Both the position numbers and the translations under genes were made by a program. Positions 47,501-58,670 of a stretch of 64,000 nt of DNA are shown here, one piece after another. Under the pieces are notes generated by a model that ran no database searches, was not told the origin of the DNA, and saw nothing but the letters and a program-made list of their open reading frames with translations. Within the stretch, counting starts at the first letter, position 1. Each line of letters starts with the position of its first letter. The DNA is from Ooceraea biroi (taxonomy: Eukaryota > Arthropoda > Insecta > Hymenoptera > Formicidae), in assembly GCF_003672135.1 (NCBI RefSeq), contig NC_039515.1, positions 5,828,001 to 5,892,000 on the forward strand, given 5' to 3'.

Positions 47501-48577
47501 GATTGTCGACAGAAACCGAGCAAGATTTGCGCGCGCGGAATCTAACGGCGGATTGGCAGCAGAAACCGAACAGGATCCGCAGCTTTTGACAGTATTCAAA
47601 TTTACACGGCTATGAATATGTGTTTTCGCTGCGCACCGCTATGCGGTGCACGCGTCGAGTTCTTGCTCGATGTTAAGATTTAGCCTACAGTTATATAAGT
47701 TAATATACGCGCCTTGGCACGATAATATTAATTTTTCTGAACATTTTTGCACTCGCGGCACAGAGGCTCCCATGGACAACGTCCACGTAGTTCACGCACG
47801 GCACAAGCAATCTGAAGTTCGAAAGCGAAATTCGGACTTCGGATTAGAACAAATTAACAATAAGAGAGAGATTACGCAACGAACTGTCAGAAAGACACAT
47901 CAAGCCAAATGTACTTTAATTGAACAAACAAACAAATGCGTTCTTTTAACAATTTATAGTGTGTTAAAAGTAAACACATGCTTTAATATATCGTAAATAT
48001 GAATGGCCAAAAGCTGCAGATTCTGTTCGGTTTCTGCCGTCAATCTGCCGTCAGATGTTAACAGATCCTGCTCGGTTTCTGCCGCCAATCTGCCGTCAGA
48101 GTCTGTTAGCAGGTTCTGCTGGCAGATCACTATCCTAACGCGGACATAACGGATGCCAATTTGCTATCAACTTCTGCAGTAATCTGTTGCCAATCTGCTG
48201 GCAGATTGCACACATTTTGCTTACTGGGTACTTACTCCACAGGGTCTGGAGCGTCGGCATACCGAACGGATGCTGCGTCTGTCGGCTTCCTTCCGATGCC
48301 GTATTTAGTGTCGCGTACTACAGGAAAACCATTTAGGACATCGAGTTTGTGTGGCAATTTGTAATCCCTCACCTTATGGAATAATATAAAGAACTTAATT
48401 ATATATTCTTTTACGACCTACTACTTGGATTCGACTTCTCGAAATGATAAATTGACAATCCACGTGTTCTTTTAACAGATTCGCCTATAAAAAAACGGAA
48501 ATACGCAACGCAATTGTTCGAATACTCACACTGACGTCTCGAAAAGTATATCCCGGTAAAAGGGGCAGACCTGCCAT
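44540..48577 (-). CDS. EFHC1: EF-hand domain-containing protein 1 homologue (DM10 axonemal protein)
   Basis: EFHC1 proteins bind the inner wall of doublet microtubules in cilia. Exons on the minus strand are 48577-48530, 48372-48236, 46257-45935, 45847-45402 and 45322-44540. They join in phase to 578 codons. The N-terminus is MAGLPLLPGYTFRDVS. Three DM10 domains follow: one with VNIIYYLEDDTLCVIEPVVD and WKDFNVGID, one with FPTDDTVAIGEIHERNDGKD and YCTPRDF, one with LEYNLSDGAVRINEIEKRNS and YTPRDFFIGARIDVFNHRF. Linkers include IVDCDPFTKEFL and HDCDAFTRKYY. The protein ends soon after DM10-3, so the C-terminal EF-hand that names the human protein (about 640 aa) is absent. Intron 2 holds a tandem transposon pair. 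Confidence 0.93.
46355..47290. mobile_element. Foldback-like element with TACCCAG ends in EFHC1 intron 2, copy 1
   Basis: Starts tacccagatagccaag. Sub-terminal DNA on both sides is built of inverted copies of a GCAGAAACCGA(G/A)CA motif, about three per side, pointing toward each other (left: ggcagaaaccgagcag; right: ctgctcggtttctgccgcc). No transposase frame; the 92-codon frame inside is not recognisable. Its right end runs directly into the next copy. Confidence 0.75.
47291..48230. mobile_element. Foldback-like element with TACCCAG ends, copy 2 (tandem)
   Basis: A near-identical repeat of 46355-47290 at an offset of 933 bp, with only a few one-base differences. It ends ctgggta at 48224-48230, the inverse of the left end of copy 1. 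It lies just before the EFHC1 exon 2 donor (48235), so the element end overlaps the last bases of the intron's 5' edge. Confidence 0.78.
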
Positions 48578-48927
48578 ACTAATGTCAAAATATACCAACG
48601 CAAAAACTCAAGACGAATCTCCGTGTCAAAGCGGACATGTCGCGACTCGCGACTTATTTATACCTTGAACTTGAACGCATCTCTATAACAACGCGACTAT
48701 CGATTTAATTTTATCGCCATGGTATGGCCGTAGAATCCCCTATGATCCTGAATCCTCCCTTCATTATTATTATGATTATGATGTTTAGCTTGCAGAACGG
48801 GCACTTGAAAAGAGAATAACGCAGTTTTTTTTTCTTTGACCATTTATTTGCTCAGAACTTATTGACGACGATAGGTATTCGGATGGTTTTCTGCTAAAAG
48901 AAAGAAGTCTCACGCGACTGCGTAAGA

Positions 48928-51900
48928 TCACAAACTCATTGTCTGGCGGAAGATCGCCATGCAACCGGCGGACAGGCACCCGGCCACAGGCACGGTAATC
49001 AGCCATGCGAATGCGATATTACGGAATAGCCGCCACGACACTCCTTCGCCGCCGCGCGAGGCCCATCCCACGCACACCACCGATCCCACTTTGCAGTGCG
49101 TTGTTGACACGGGTAGACCAATTTTACTCGCTAGCAGGACCGTCACCGCGGCGCCCACCTGTAATCAAGCGTTTCGCGTCGTAGGAAAATTCCACAAGGA
49201 GCAAAGTTGTTTACACGGGCGAAAACAAACATTTTCGGGAAATTATGAAAATTTTATATAGCCGATTGTCCTTCCTAGTACGTGATACAATATTCACCTC
49301 TATGGCGAATCCAGTCGTAGGGGTGATACGCGCCAAATCCTGGCCCAAAGTCCGTATCACTCTACGTCCCCACACCCATAGTCCCGCAGCAATACCTAGG
49401 CCGCCGTACAGCAGTATGAGTAAAGGAGTCCCGGCCTCTTGTCGGGCCGAGCCTTCGGCGTAGACGGCCCACAGCCCGATGAGCGGCCCGATAGCGTTGC
49501 TAACGTCGTTGCCGCCGTGCGCGAAGCTGCCGAACGCCGCGGTGAGCACTTGCAGGAAAGCGAACAGTCTCGATACCTCTGGCTGTTCCTCATCTACGCC
49601 GGCTACAATTAAAATTCGATTAGTTCGTCGTGTTTGTCGATTGTTTATGTTAAAACTTAGTAATAAAGGAGACTGTACCGTCTGCCTCCGCGTTTTCCGC
49701 ATCTACCTGGGTAGACATCAATAATGGACTCTCGCTACTGTTACCGCGCAACTGCGGCACTACCGTCAATTCTGACTTTGCGTTGCCGTTGCTGCTGCTG
49801 TCGCTGCAAGGACCCTCCGAGATCACCGACAACACCGTCGTCTCCTTTTGGTCCTGGCAGGCGCCAAAGTGCGTCGTCGTCGTCGCCGCCTTCTCAGCGT
49901 TGTCGCGCGATACCAGCAGTATCCTCCTGTTCTGCCACGGCACCACGAATACGTGCACGATCAACGCGACGAGCGAGCCCAACAACAAAGCGGCTATCAA
50001 ACTACCCCACCATGGCATCTGATCCAGCATTAACACTGAAAAATAAACGATCAAACATCATTCGTCAAGTCACGACGTTCTTGTTTCAATTAATCGGTTT
50101 CGTTACTCGTATTAGGAGTGTGATTTAGTTTTGAGGGTTTTGCAACAGATGGCTGTAGTGTCAGTTTGTTCCAATAGCTGTTTCCGATAACTGTTGTTGC
50201 TTACAGTGTTGACATTATCCATCACATTTAGTAGCATTGTAGCAATAGATGCAATAACAGTCGTGTTTATATCATCGTAAAAATGCAATTTCCGAAACAG
50301 CATTTTCGACATGCGTTGCTTTTGTTTTTTAATCAAAAGAAAACTGCGGCTGACGGTTATAGAATTCTTGTGGAAACTTATGGTGATTCTGCCCCATCAA
50401 TTAAGGGGGGAGCCTGCTTTAGAACGCTGAAAATAAGGTATATTTTACGAATTGTTTTTGGAGAAACTATACAGCGGATCATTATAAAACTTTGATGCAT
50501 TTATCAGTACATGTTTAAAGATAAAAAAAATTATTTTTTGATTTGAATATATCGCTCGTAGAGGTCGTCCTGGAGAAATCTTAGTGCAGCCGCGTCGCCG
50601 GCATTGCAAATTGGTGAGCATTCTCCTGCCTCGAAATTTCGTCTAAACTGAAAAATTGAAATATGTTCTCGTTATTTATGACTGCCCATCGTCGATGAAC
50701 CAAAGAGAGAAAAAAAAAGTTGAAAAGTGCCAAAATGGTGGAGCTTAGAACACAAAAGTACGATTTTTAGGCAAAGTTTTTGAACTTTTTCATGCAAAAA
50801 TAATTGTTTAACTTAATGTTTTTATGAATATTAAAGGTTCGTCGACGATGGGAATTCATAAATAACAAGAAAATATTTCAATTTTTCAGTTTGGATCAAA
50901 TTTGGAGGCAGGAGAATGCTCACCAATTTACAATGCCGGCTGCACTAAGATGCCTCCAGGACGACCTCTACAGGCGATAAATTCAAATAAAAAAATAATT
51001 TTTTTTATCTTTAAACATGTACTAATAAATGCATCAAAGATTTATAATGATCCGCTGTATAGTTTCTCCAAAAAAATTCGTAAAATTATACCTTATTTTC
51101 AACGTTCTACAGCAGGCTCCCCCCTTAAGACGTGTGAATACTGGTTTAGACGCTTTAAAAGTGGTGATACTGATGTGAAGGACAAAGAACGCTCGGGACA
51201 ACCAAGAAAGTTTGAAAATGCAGATTTGCAAGCATTATTGCACGAAAATCCAACACGATCCACTTCAGAACTTACCAGAGCATTAAATGTTGATCGTACA
51301 ACAGTTACCAAACATTTACATGAAACGGGAAAAATTCAGAAAGAAGGGAAATGGGTTCGGCATCAATTATCGGAAAGTGCGATTGCGAACCGGTTGAACA
51401 TTTGCATTTCGTTGATCGCCAGGCAAAAAAAGAAGAGTCTTTTGTCTCGGATTGTTACTGGGGATGAAAAGTGGATCTATTTTGATAATCCGAAACGCAG
51501 AAAATCATGGGTGGATCCAGGCGAACCATCAACATCCACTCCGAGACGCAATATTCACGGTTCAAAAGTAATGCTCTGTATTGGTGGAATAGTGTACTAT
51601 GAGCTGTTAAATCCGCACGAGACTGTCACGGCTGATCGTTATCGACACCAATTGTACAAGTCGAAGCAAGCAGTGGACCAAAAACGACCACCAATTGCGA
51701 GTAAACGACGGAAAGTGATTCTTCGTGACAACGCTCGACCTCACGTTGCGTTATCAGTGAAACAAACACTATTAGAGCTTGAATGGGAAGTCTTACCGCC
51801 CCCCGCGTATTCTCCATGCGATTATTATTTGTTCCGGTCGATGCAACACGCTTTAGAGGATACACACTTTCATAATTTCGAAGAAGCGCGAAAATTCGTC

Positions 51901-54312
51901 GACGAATGGATCGACTCAAAAGAAGAGTCATTTTATCGTGGTGGAATCCATCTCTTGCCAGAGCATTAAATGTTGATCGTACAACAGTTACCAAACATTT
52001 ACATGAAATGGGAAAAATTCAGAAAGGGAAATGGGTTCGACATCAATTATCGGAAAGTGCCATTGCGAACCGGTTGAACATTTGCATTTCGTTGATCGCC
52101 AGGCAAAAAAAGAAGAGTCTTTTGTCTCGGATTGTTACTGGGGATGAAAAGTGATTTATTTTGATAATCCGAAACGCAGAAAATCATGGGTGGATCCAGG
52201 CGAACCATCAATATCCACTCCGAGACGCAATATTCACGGTTGAAAAGTAATGCTCCGTATTTGGTGGGATAGTGTACTATGAGCTGTTAAATCCGCACGA
52301 GACTGTCACGGCTGATCGTTATCGACACCAATTGTACAAGTCGAAGCAAGCAGTGGACCAAAAACGACCACCAATTGCGAGTAAACGACGGAAAGTGATT
52401 CTTCGTGACAACGCTCGACCTCACGTTGCGTTATCAGTGAAACAAACACTATTAGAGCTTGAATGGGAAGTCTTACCGCCCCCCGCGTATTCTCCATGCG
52501 ATTATTATTTGTTCCGGTCGATGCAACACGCTTTAGAGGATACACACTTTCATAATTTCGAAGAAGCGCGAAAATTCGTCGACGAATGGATCGACTCAAA
52601 AGAAGAGTCATTTTATCGTGGTGGAATCCATCTCTTGCCAGAGCATTAAATGTTGATCGTACAACAGTTACCAAACATTTACATGAAATGGGAAAAATTC
52701 AGAAAGGGAAATGGGTTCGACATCAATTATCGGAAAGTGCCATTGCGAACCGGTTGAACATTTGCATTTCGTTGATCGCCAGGCAAAAAAAGAAGAGTCT
52801 TTTGTCTCGGATTGTTACTGGGGATGAAAAGTGATTTATTTTGATAATCCGAAACGCAGAAAATCATGGGTGGATCCAGGCGAACCATCAACATCCACTC
52901 CGAGACGCAATATTCACGGTTGAAAAGTAATGCTCTGTATTTGGTGGGATAGTGTACTATGAGCTGTTAAATCCGCACGAGACTGTCACGGCTGATCGTT
53001 ATCGACACCAATTGTACAAGTTGAAGCAAGCATTGGACCAAAAACGACCACCAATTGCGAGTAAACGATGGAAAGTGATTCTTCTTCGTGACAACGCTCG
53101 ACCTGACGTTGCATTATCAGTGAAACAAACACTATTAGAGCTTGAATGGCAAGTCTTACCGCACCCCGCGTATTCTCCATGCGATTATTATTTGTTCCGG
53201 TCGATGCAACACGCTTTAGAGGATACACACTTTCATAATTTCGAAGAAGCGCGAAAATTCGTCGACGAATGGATCGACTCAAAAGAAGAGTCATTTTATC
53301 GTGGTGGAATCCATCTCTTGCCAGAAAGATGGGAAAAAGTTATAGAAAAGGAAGGAAAATATTTTGATTAAGGTATTCATTCGTTATCATATTTAAATAC
53401 ATGCGTTTTTGAGCAAAAAACCCCTCAAAACTAAATCACACCCCTAATTAATACTTACATTTAGGTCCGTCGAGTGCAACCGACAGAACGTTAACGGCAA
53501 CAGTCAGACCGTACGCTACGGGGAGGATACGGAGACCCTGTTCAAACGGTTTGTTGGACTGAAGCACGAATGTTTTCAGGATCCAGAAGATAACGAAGGA
53601 CACGAATCCGCTGAGCACGGGGCTGGCGAACCAGGATGCCGCTATGTGAACAAGAGCTATCCACTTTACCTACAAACAACATCAAACACGAGGCAGTTGA
53701 GGTCGAAGCGTTTACTCGTGCCACGTCCGTTTGCAACGCAATCGCAACGTGTCGTAGCGCTACTAACCCCGGCGGTACCCTTGCACACGAGCGAAAATCC
53801 AACGGTAGCACCAACAATGGAATGCGTACCGGAAATTGGAAGTCGGAACGCGGTTGCCAGCAGTAGCCAGATACCGGACCCGGCTAGACTGGACATCAAC
53901 CCTATCATCAACTCCTTCTCGTGGCCCTCATACAACGAGACGTCCAGTATGCCCTTTCGCACTGTATCAGAAACCTGGAACGAGTGAACAGAACAGTAAG
54001 AGGAACGAAACGATTTCTGTACAGAGTTCTGATTAAAAGATTAAAACAAATAATAGCGTGCACTGCGTGCCTGATTTTCTTAATTGAGCGGAACGAAACG
54101 TTACTCACCTTATATCCTATCAGTACGGCACCGGCGATCTCAAAGAAGGTCGCCAAGATGCAGGCTTGGAATATCGTGAGCACCCCGGCACCGACGCTCG
54201 TCCCGAAGCTGTTGGCGACGTCGTTCGCGCCGATGCCGAACGCCAGGATGAACGCTACTATAAACCCGACCACTACTATCCAGATTAAGCTCTCATCGTA
54301 CGGTATACTCAT
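48928..54312 (-). CDS. SLC20: Sodium-dependent phosphate transporter (SLC20 / PiT family)
   Basis: Plasma-membrane Na+/phosphate symporter. Exons on the minus strand are 54312-54109, 53974-53768, 53669-53459, 50035-49679, 49602-49298 and 49158-48928. They join in phase to 504 codons. Both PiT signature repeats are present: GANDVANSFGTSVG (about residues 28-41) and GSFAHGGNDVSNAIGP (about 351-366). Paired motifs LPISGTHSIVGATVGFSL and LPVSTTHCKVGSVV and the C-terminal WRLFRNIAFAWLITVPVAG also match. The central cytosolic loop (Ser/Asn-rich, residues about 255-325) is much shorter than in human PiT1/2. Intron 3 (50036-53458) is 3.4 kb and is almost wholly a rearranged mariner. The frame is intact. 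PiT1 and PiT2 cannot be told apart. Confidence 0.93.
50283..53371 (+). pseudogene. mariner transposase pseudogene (Mar-B2), interrupted and triplicated
   Basis: The N-terminal part starts at 50283 (MQFPKQHFRHALLLFF) and is broken by the MITE. It resumes at 51129 (KTCEYWFRRFKSGD) and runs to 51969. At 51962 the C-terminal CTCTTGCCAG joins the helix-turn-helix sequence AGCATTAAATGTTGATCG, repeating the segment. Units 2 and 3 share a lost base at AAAAGTGATTTATT (52149, 52829), giving a stop after TGDEK, so unit 3 arose from unit 2 or the reverse. Unit 3 keeps the true C-terminus (ERWEKVIEKEGKYFD) at 53371. All units have the short D-D spacing (YSPCDYYLF, 30 residues). Confidence 0.9.
50401..51128. 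mobile_element. TTAA foldback MITE, family B (copy B3), inserted in Mar-B2
   Basis: TTAA at 50401-50404 and 51125-51128. The mariner sequence before (CCCCATCAA) and after (GACGTGTGAATACTGG) is contiguous around a single TTAA in Mar-B1 (about 3898-3901). This is a clean insertion with TTAA duplication and no other change, the best proof of target specificity for the family. Confidence 0.95.
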
Positions 54313-55262
54313 TGTTCCTCGCTTAGCTTAAATCTACTCTGCTTGAGCTTATGGTGCGCGTGTATCTATGAGTTTATCCTCCCGCTACTCATCCATCCAT
54401 GCGCATCCGTCCAAAAACTGGTAGGCATACATAGTTAATCGTCCTCTACGCTTCCGCAACAATTAATATATCGGTTTCGACGACTTAAGAGGACTTTTCG
54501 CAGCAAGGAAGAGCCTTTTCTTACGTATGGCAACGTGTTATCAATACATGTGTAAACGCTTATGCATCAGAATATATATCCTTTCTATATACACTCAAAT
54601 ATATATATATATATATTCTTTCATAATATAATGCAGCTATATCTTCATTGTAGCCCTAAGTCGAAACCGCGTTTCGATCGATTCTTCAATAGTTTTGTAC
54701 ATGTAGCAGAGGTAGTATTTTGGCGCAGCACCTGATTTGTCTAACATTGTGATGATTTCGTCACACATTCGTTGAAGCACAATGTCGTGAAAATACTCGT
54801 ACGAGGAAGGCTACTGACAATACCTCGTTACGATAGGGATAACGCTCTCCCTCGGATCGGTATTGCGATCTGCGATCTTCGAATCTTCTTCGCACTTGGC
54901 TATCAGCGCTCTCCTCACGTGGAAACACGCCGACCTCTGCATCCCCTGCATCTGCAAACCACGCCGTACCGTTTCATTAATTCTTTCATCAACTTTTCAC
55001 TTTGCAATAAAAATTTCGTGTTATATAATTATAATACAGAAAATATACAACGTCAAAAAGGAAAGAAATTACAATATTAATATATCATGAAAGAAACTAC
55101 GTGTATAATAGTACTTAATTAAACAGTTTATTATTGCATTCGAAAACAAAAGAGAGAATGTTCGTTACAACAAGTTATCAGAAAGAAAATGTGATTACAT
55201 GATTAAAATTTGAGACTCGACAGATTTAAAATTCGATAATAAAAATAAGAAAAATTATAAAT
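54313..55262. other. SLC20 5' flank, no other gene seen
   Basis: Upstream DNA of the minus-strand SLC20 gene. An (AT)n tract lies at about 54598-54616. The 102-codon frame at 54772-55080 has no recognisable features. Confidence 0.45.
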
Positions 55263-55562
55263 TCAACGAGATTTGAATCCTGATTTCTCGAGGGGATTAA
55301 TTTTGATATCGCGACATTTTCCCTGCTGCACCAAGATAAAATCGAAGCCGGCTGAACGCAACATTGCATGCGCTCGCGCGAGCGTTGCACGATCGTTACA
55401 CACTCCGAACGATTTTTCTTCCTTCCATGACATTTCGGCGAGACTTACGTCATCCCCTGAGCTCAGAGGAATGCTTTTCGAAATAACATCCAGAATCTCT
55501 TCGGAATTTTCACACCGAGAAACGGTGATTTTGAACGTGGAAAATAGCGTCGAGAACGGCAA
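55263..55562 (-). CDS. Unrecognised 99-codon minus-strand ORF, possible terminal exon
   Basis: An open frame with ordinary amino-acid composition (EEILDVISKSIPLSSGDD, DRATLARAHAMLRSAGFDF, ILVQQGKCRDIKINPLEKSG), ending in a stop at 55263. About 740 bp upstream on the same strand there is a strong donor (56303/56302), so it could be the last exon of a small gene. There is no good acceptor at its start and no family recognised; it may be a chance frame. Confidence 0.2.
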   Translation of the reverse strand: MPFSTLFSTFKITVSRCENSEEILDVISKSIPLSSGDDVSLAEMSWKEEKSFGVCNDRATLARAHAMLRSAGFDFILVQQGKCRDIKINPLEKSGFKSR

Positions 55563-55613
55563 CGATCGAGGCTACCCCACTGACACTACCCTGTACAAAT
55601 CTCAACGCGAATC

Positions 55614-56465
55614 ATGAGTCATCCACTGCGACTCGATCTTGGGAAATATAGCAAAGCAACGAGAAGGCCAATAGCGCGTCGTTACGGCCATAAAGCACCC
55701 ACGAAGTTCACGAAAGCATCCCTCGATCGCCGGCGCCGACGGGCCGCGCTTGGAAAGAACTCGCTGAACAGGATCTACCGGATATGCGGAATTTCATGCG
55801 AAATTTCCGACGCCGCCGCATCATCAATGGTGATTTTCGACCGACACGCAAATGGCCAATTACTTTTTCCTTAAACGTATGGACGTCCCGTCGATGAACA
55901 CGCGGTGATGGACAGATTGCCAGGGGGGTGAGTCGAGGACAAGAATCTCTCGATTTAATCCTCCGTCGATCGAACCGTCGGAACCCTCGGAAGAGGCCGA
56001 CCGGAGCGATGGAAATTCCGCTTCAACGTCGGCGAGACTCGGTTACCACGTGCGGAATCATTTCCGTGCCGAGCGGCGCGTGTCGCGTCCTTCGGCGCGT
56101 TCTTGGCACGTCGGTGGTCGGGCGAAGGGGTAAGGGTCGTCGAGAGACGCGCGTTAGCCGGAAAACCACGCTACCGCGAGGCGACACGAAACCGCACTCG
56201 GCGTTAAAACTTTGGCGGCCGCTCGCACTCCCCTCGGTGATGCCACGCTCGAGTCCGCGTGGGGGTGAGATATTGATCCGTCAGTTTGCCCGCGAAACTT
56301 ACCTGCCCCTACGTGTGCCGCGGAGAATGATGCTCGCGGACGATCAATGAATAATCCTCTAGCAGCGAAAGCACGGTCAGCTTTCGTCGGGACTCCCTCC
56401 CATTTGCTTCCTTTTTGAGTTTCCGGACGGTCCGTTAGGACGGCGGCATCGATACTGAGAAGCAA
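55614..56465 (-). promoter_or_regulatory. GC-rich block with a minus-strand splice donor
   Basis: CpG-rich DNA that resembles a promoter or first exon. On the minus strand GGGGCAG|GTAAGTTTCG at 56303/56302 is a near-consensus donor. Frames on both strands (for example the Arg-rich 55928-56350) look like products of composition. Confidence 0.3.
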
Positions 56466-56824
56466 ATCGAACGGAATGTTAACCGTTTGCTGATACTGAG
56501 AAATCGATTAACAAGAAAATTAAGATTGATTTTGCAAGCACTTTATAAAATTGCTCAGTGTCAAGGTGGAAAGGAATTTACGGTGATTCTTAGCTCGAAA
56601 AATTAATTTCGCTTATTTTTCTTTAGAAATCGATTACGAAAATCGATTTGCGAAATTAGAAATTAAAAACATTGATGGAGTTTTTGGGACGCTTAATATT
56701 CCCAATAAATCATTCATAAACCTTACGATGTTGCAATTTCTCTAGAAAATTTATTAATTTATTATTATTGAATTAATTAGTAAAGCAATATATATTTTTA
56801 CATATTACTCAACACTCATTACAT

Positions 56825-58200
56825 AGTTCTGACAGATGTTTGCAGTATTCTGTAGCATCTGCCGAGCCATTTTTCTCTTTGCTTTTTTCCAAATGAAAAT
56901 CAACATCCATACTGCCATCGAAGGCCACACTGTCAGAATCTATCTGGATAACAACATTCCTATGTAACTGTTCATCTAATTTGTCTCAACGTGCAAAAAT
57001 AAGAAAAATCGACTCACGTCCCCACGCACTCGCTGAGATCCGCACTTCATCTTTTCCTTTGAGCAAGCAGTCACGAGTTCTGTCTAAGAGATATATCTGT
57101 CTCCATAGGATCATCAGTTTCTCGACTTCCAATTTCGAGACGTCGATATCTTTTCCTCTCTCTTGCGCTCGAGCACCTTTGTGATTTCACAAACTCTATA
57201 TCATTGTCAATTGTTCACTCATATCCCGACAATGCCCACTATCTTTGATTCTCCTGTTTTTGCACTCTTCTTTTCTGGTAGAATCTCAAATATTGTGCGA
57301 AATCTTCATCATCAGTTGCCTGAAGTGCAGTCCATGCAATATTGGATTCTTCTAATTTTCTTTTATCATGTCCTCTCTAATGTCCAGATATTCTCTTAGC
57401 ATCCGTTTCTTGATGTCAGATGAAGATTGCGGTCTATGTCTACAATAAACGTTTATTACTATAAACATCATTTTGTTTAAGCCTGAATAAAATTAATTTT
57501 TACAACAAATAGTGTAAATAAAATTACTTACGTTATACCAGGAGTGAACCGTTGACAAAATTTGTTTTTGTTTCCCAGGTTTGGTTACTTGTTGCCCTTT
57601 ACTACCAGTGATCTCACTGAGCAACTCTCCCAAAATATCATTCTTATCTTAGTCTCGGTGCTCTTCTTGAAGCATGTTCCTAATCATACTTTGAATCTCT
57701 TCTTCTGCCATCTTCTTTTTTCCTTTTTCTATGTCCAGCCATAGTATGCTTCTGTTTTCTACTTCTTGAATATTTCTTGTCAATCATCATCGTCAAAATC
57801 TCTCTCATCTTCAACATAACCTTTCTCCTTTAATTTTTATTTAAATTTAATCAGTTACACGTTTAATTTTCATAAACTGATTTTGCAGCAAATTCTGTTT
57901 CCTCTACAAATATACTCTTTCGAAAAATTACTTTCAGATCTTATTATAATGAAACGTTTCTGATTTTCCTATAACATGACAATTTAATACCATCATATTA
58001 TCAATCGTCTAGTTGACGTTTCAAAACAGTATTACTGTATTCTTCTCGTCTACCTGGTACACGTTTTCTAGCTCTTGATCTCGTACTTTGGTTTGGCACT
58101 GCAGCTGAGCCTCTTTCAATCTTTCCAAAGCCGAGAGCCTGCAGTCTTGTCGACCTTCGGCAAGTCCTTTGCCAGATGTAGATGCTAAAACGTTTTTTAA
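56825..58200 (-). pseudogene. Unrecognised multi-exon gene, frameshifted
   Basis: Minus-strand blocks with protein-like sequence and splice sites. About 58190-58045: GRQDCRLSALERLKEAQLQ. 57742-57532: AEEEIQSMIRNMLQEEHRD, then GELLSEITGSKGQQ, ending at a consensus donor AAC|GTAAGTAA. 57439-57250: SSSDIKKRMLREYLDIRED and IAWTALQATDDEDFAQYLRF. 57180-57017: EKDIDVSKLEVEKLMILWRQ to a GTGAGT donor. 56975-56825: IDSDSVAFDGSMDVDFHLEK. Charged, helical composition throughout. In-frame stops and one-base shifts (EEHRD-stop; IKEN-stop for KRKLEE) break it. The order and codon character argue for a real gene, damaged or badly sequenced. I cannot name it. Confidence 0.35.
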
Positions 58201-58670
58201 CAGAACTTACATTATTTCTTATACATATAATAAACTTATTTTTAAATTATCTATAAAATAGATAATACAAACAAAAGAACATGCAAGTTTCACAAGCTGA
58301 AATACAAAATAATACAAATAATACATATATTGTCTCAGCAACCTCTAATCAGAATTGCGCTGTCTTAGACGTCAAGCGATTACTTACGCTGAGAATCATC
58401 CATTACTTCTTTAATTAATTCTTTAATCAATCTAAAATCTTTTAATTCTTAATTTCTAAACTTCATTTCTTTAATTATCGCGTTTTTCAGCAAAAGTGCA
58501 CTCAGCATTTTACGTACGACGGCTTGGTGAGTTTTGGCGGAGATGATGGTCTCTCAGAAAAATTACAACGATATGTCGATAATAAGCGATTCCTCGATTC
58601 TCGATATATGGATATTTATTTGAATGATATCCAATGGGAGTTGCGATAAACGTATCGAATCATTAAGGTT

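Larger units (their letters stand above)
50115..53444 (+). mobile_element. mariner Mar-B2, enlarged by a MITE and an internal triplication
   Basis: Same ends as Mar-B1 (GGAGTGTGATTTAG... and ...CTAAATCACACCCC) and TA flanks (50113-50114, 53445-53446), but 3330 bp instead of 1247. A family-B MITE sits at 50401-51128. A transposase segment of about 680 bp is then present three times (about 51276-51962, 51963-52642, 52643-53322). It lies in SLC20 intron 3, in the orientation opposite to the gene. Confidence 0.92.

Noticed and set aside
49724..50128. 134-codon plus-strand ORF
   Set aside because: Antisense shadow of SLC20 exon 4.
53646..54331. Plus-strand ORFs of 113 and 136 codons
   Set aside because: Antisense shadows of SLC20 exons 1-3.
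55928..56350. 140-codon Arg-rich plus-strand ORF
   Set aside because: Composition effect of CpG-rich DNA; a competing minus-strand donor lies inside it.
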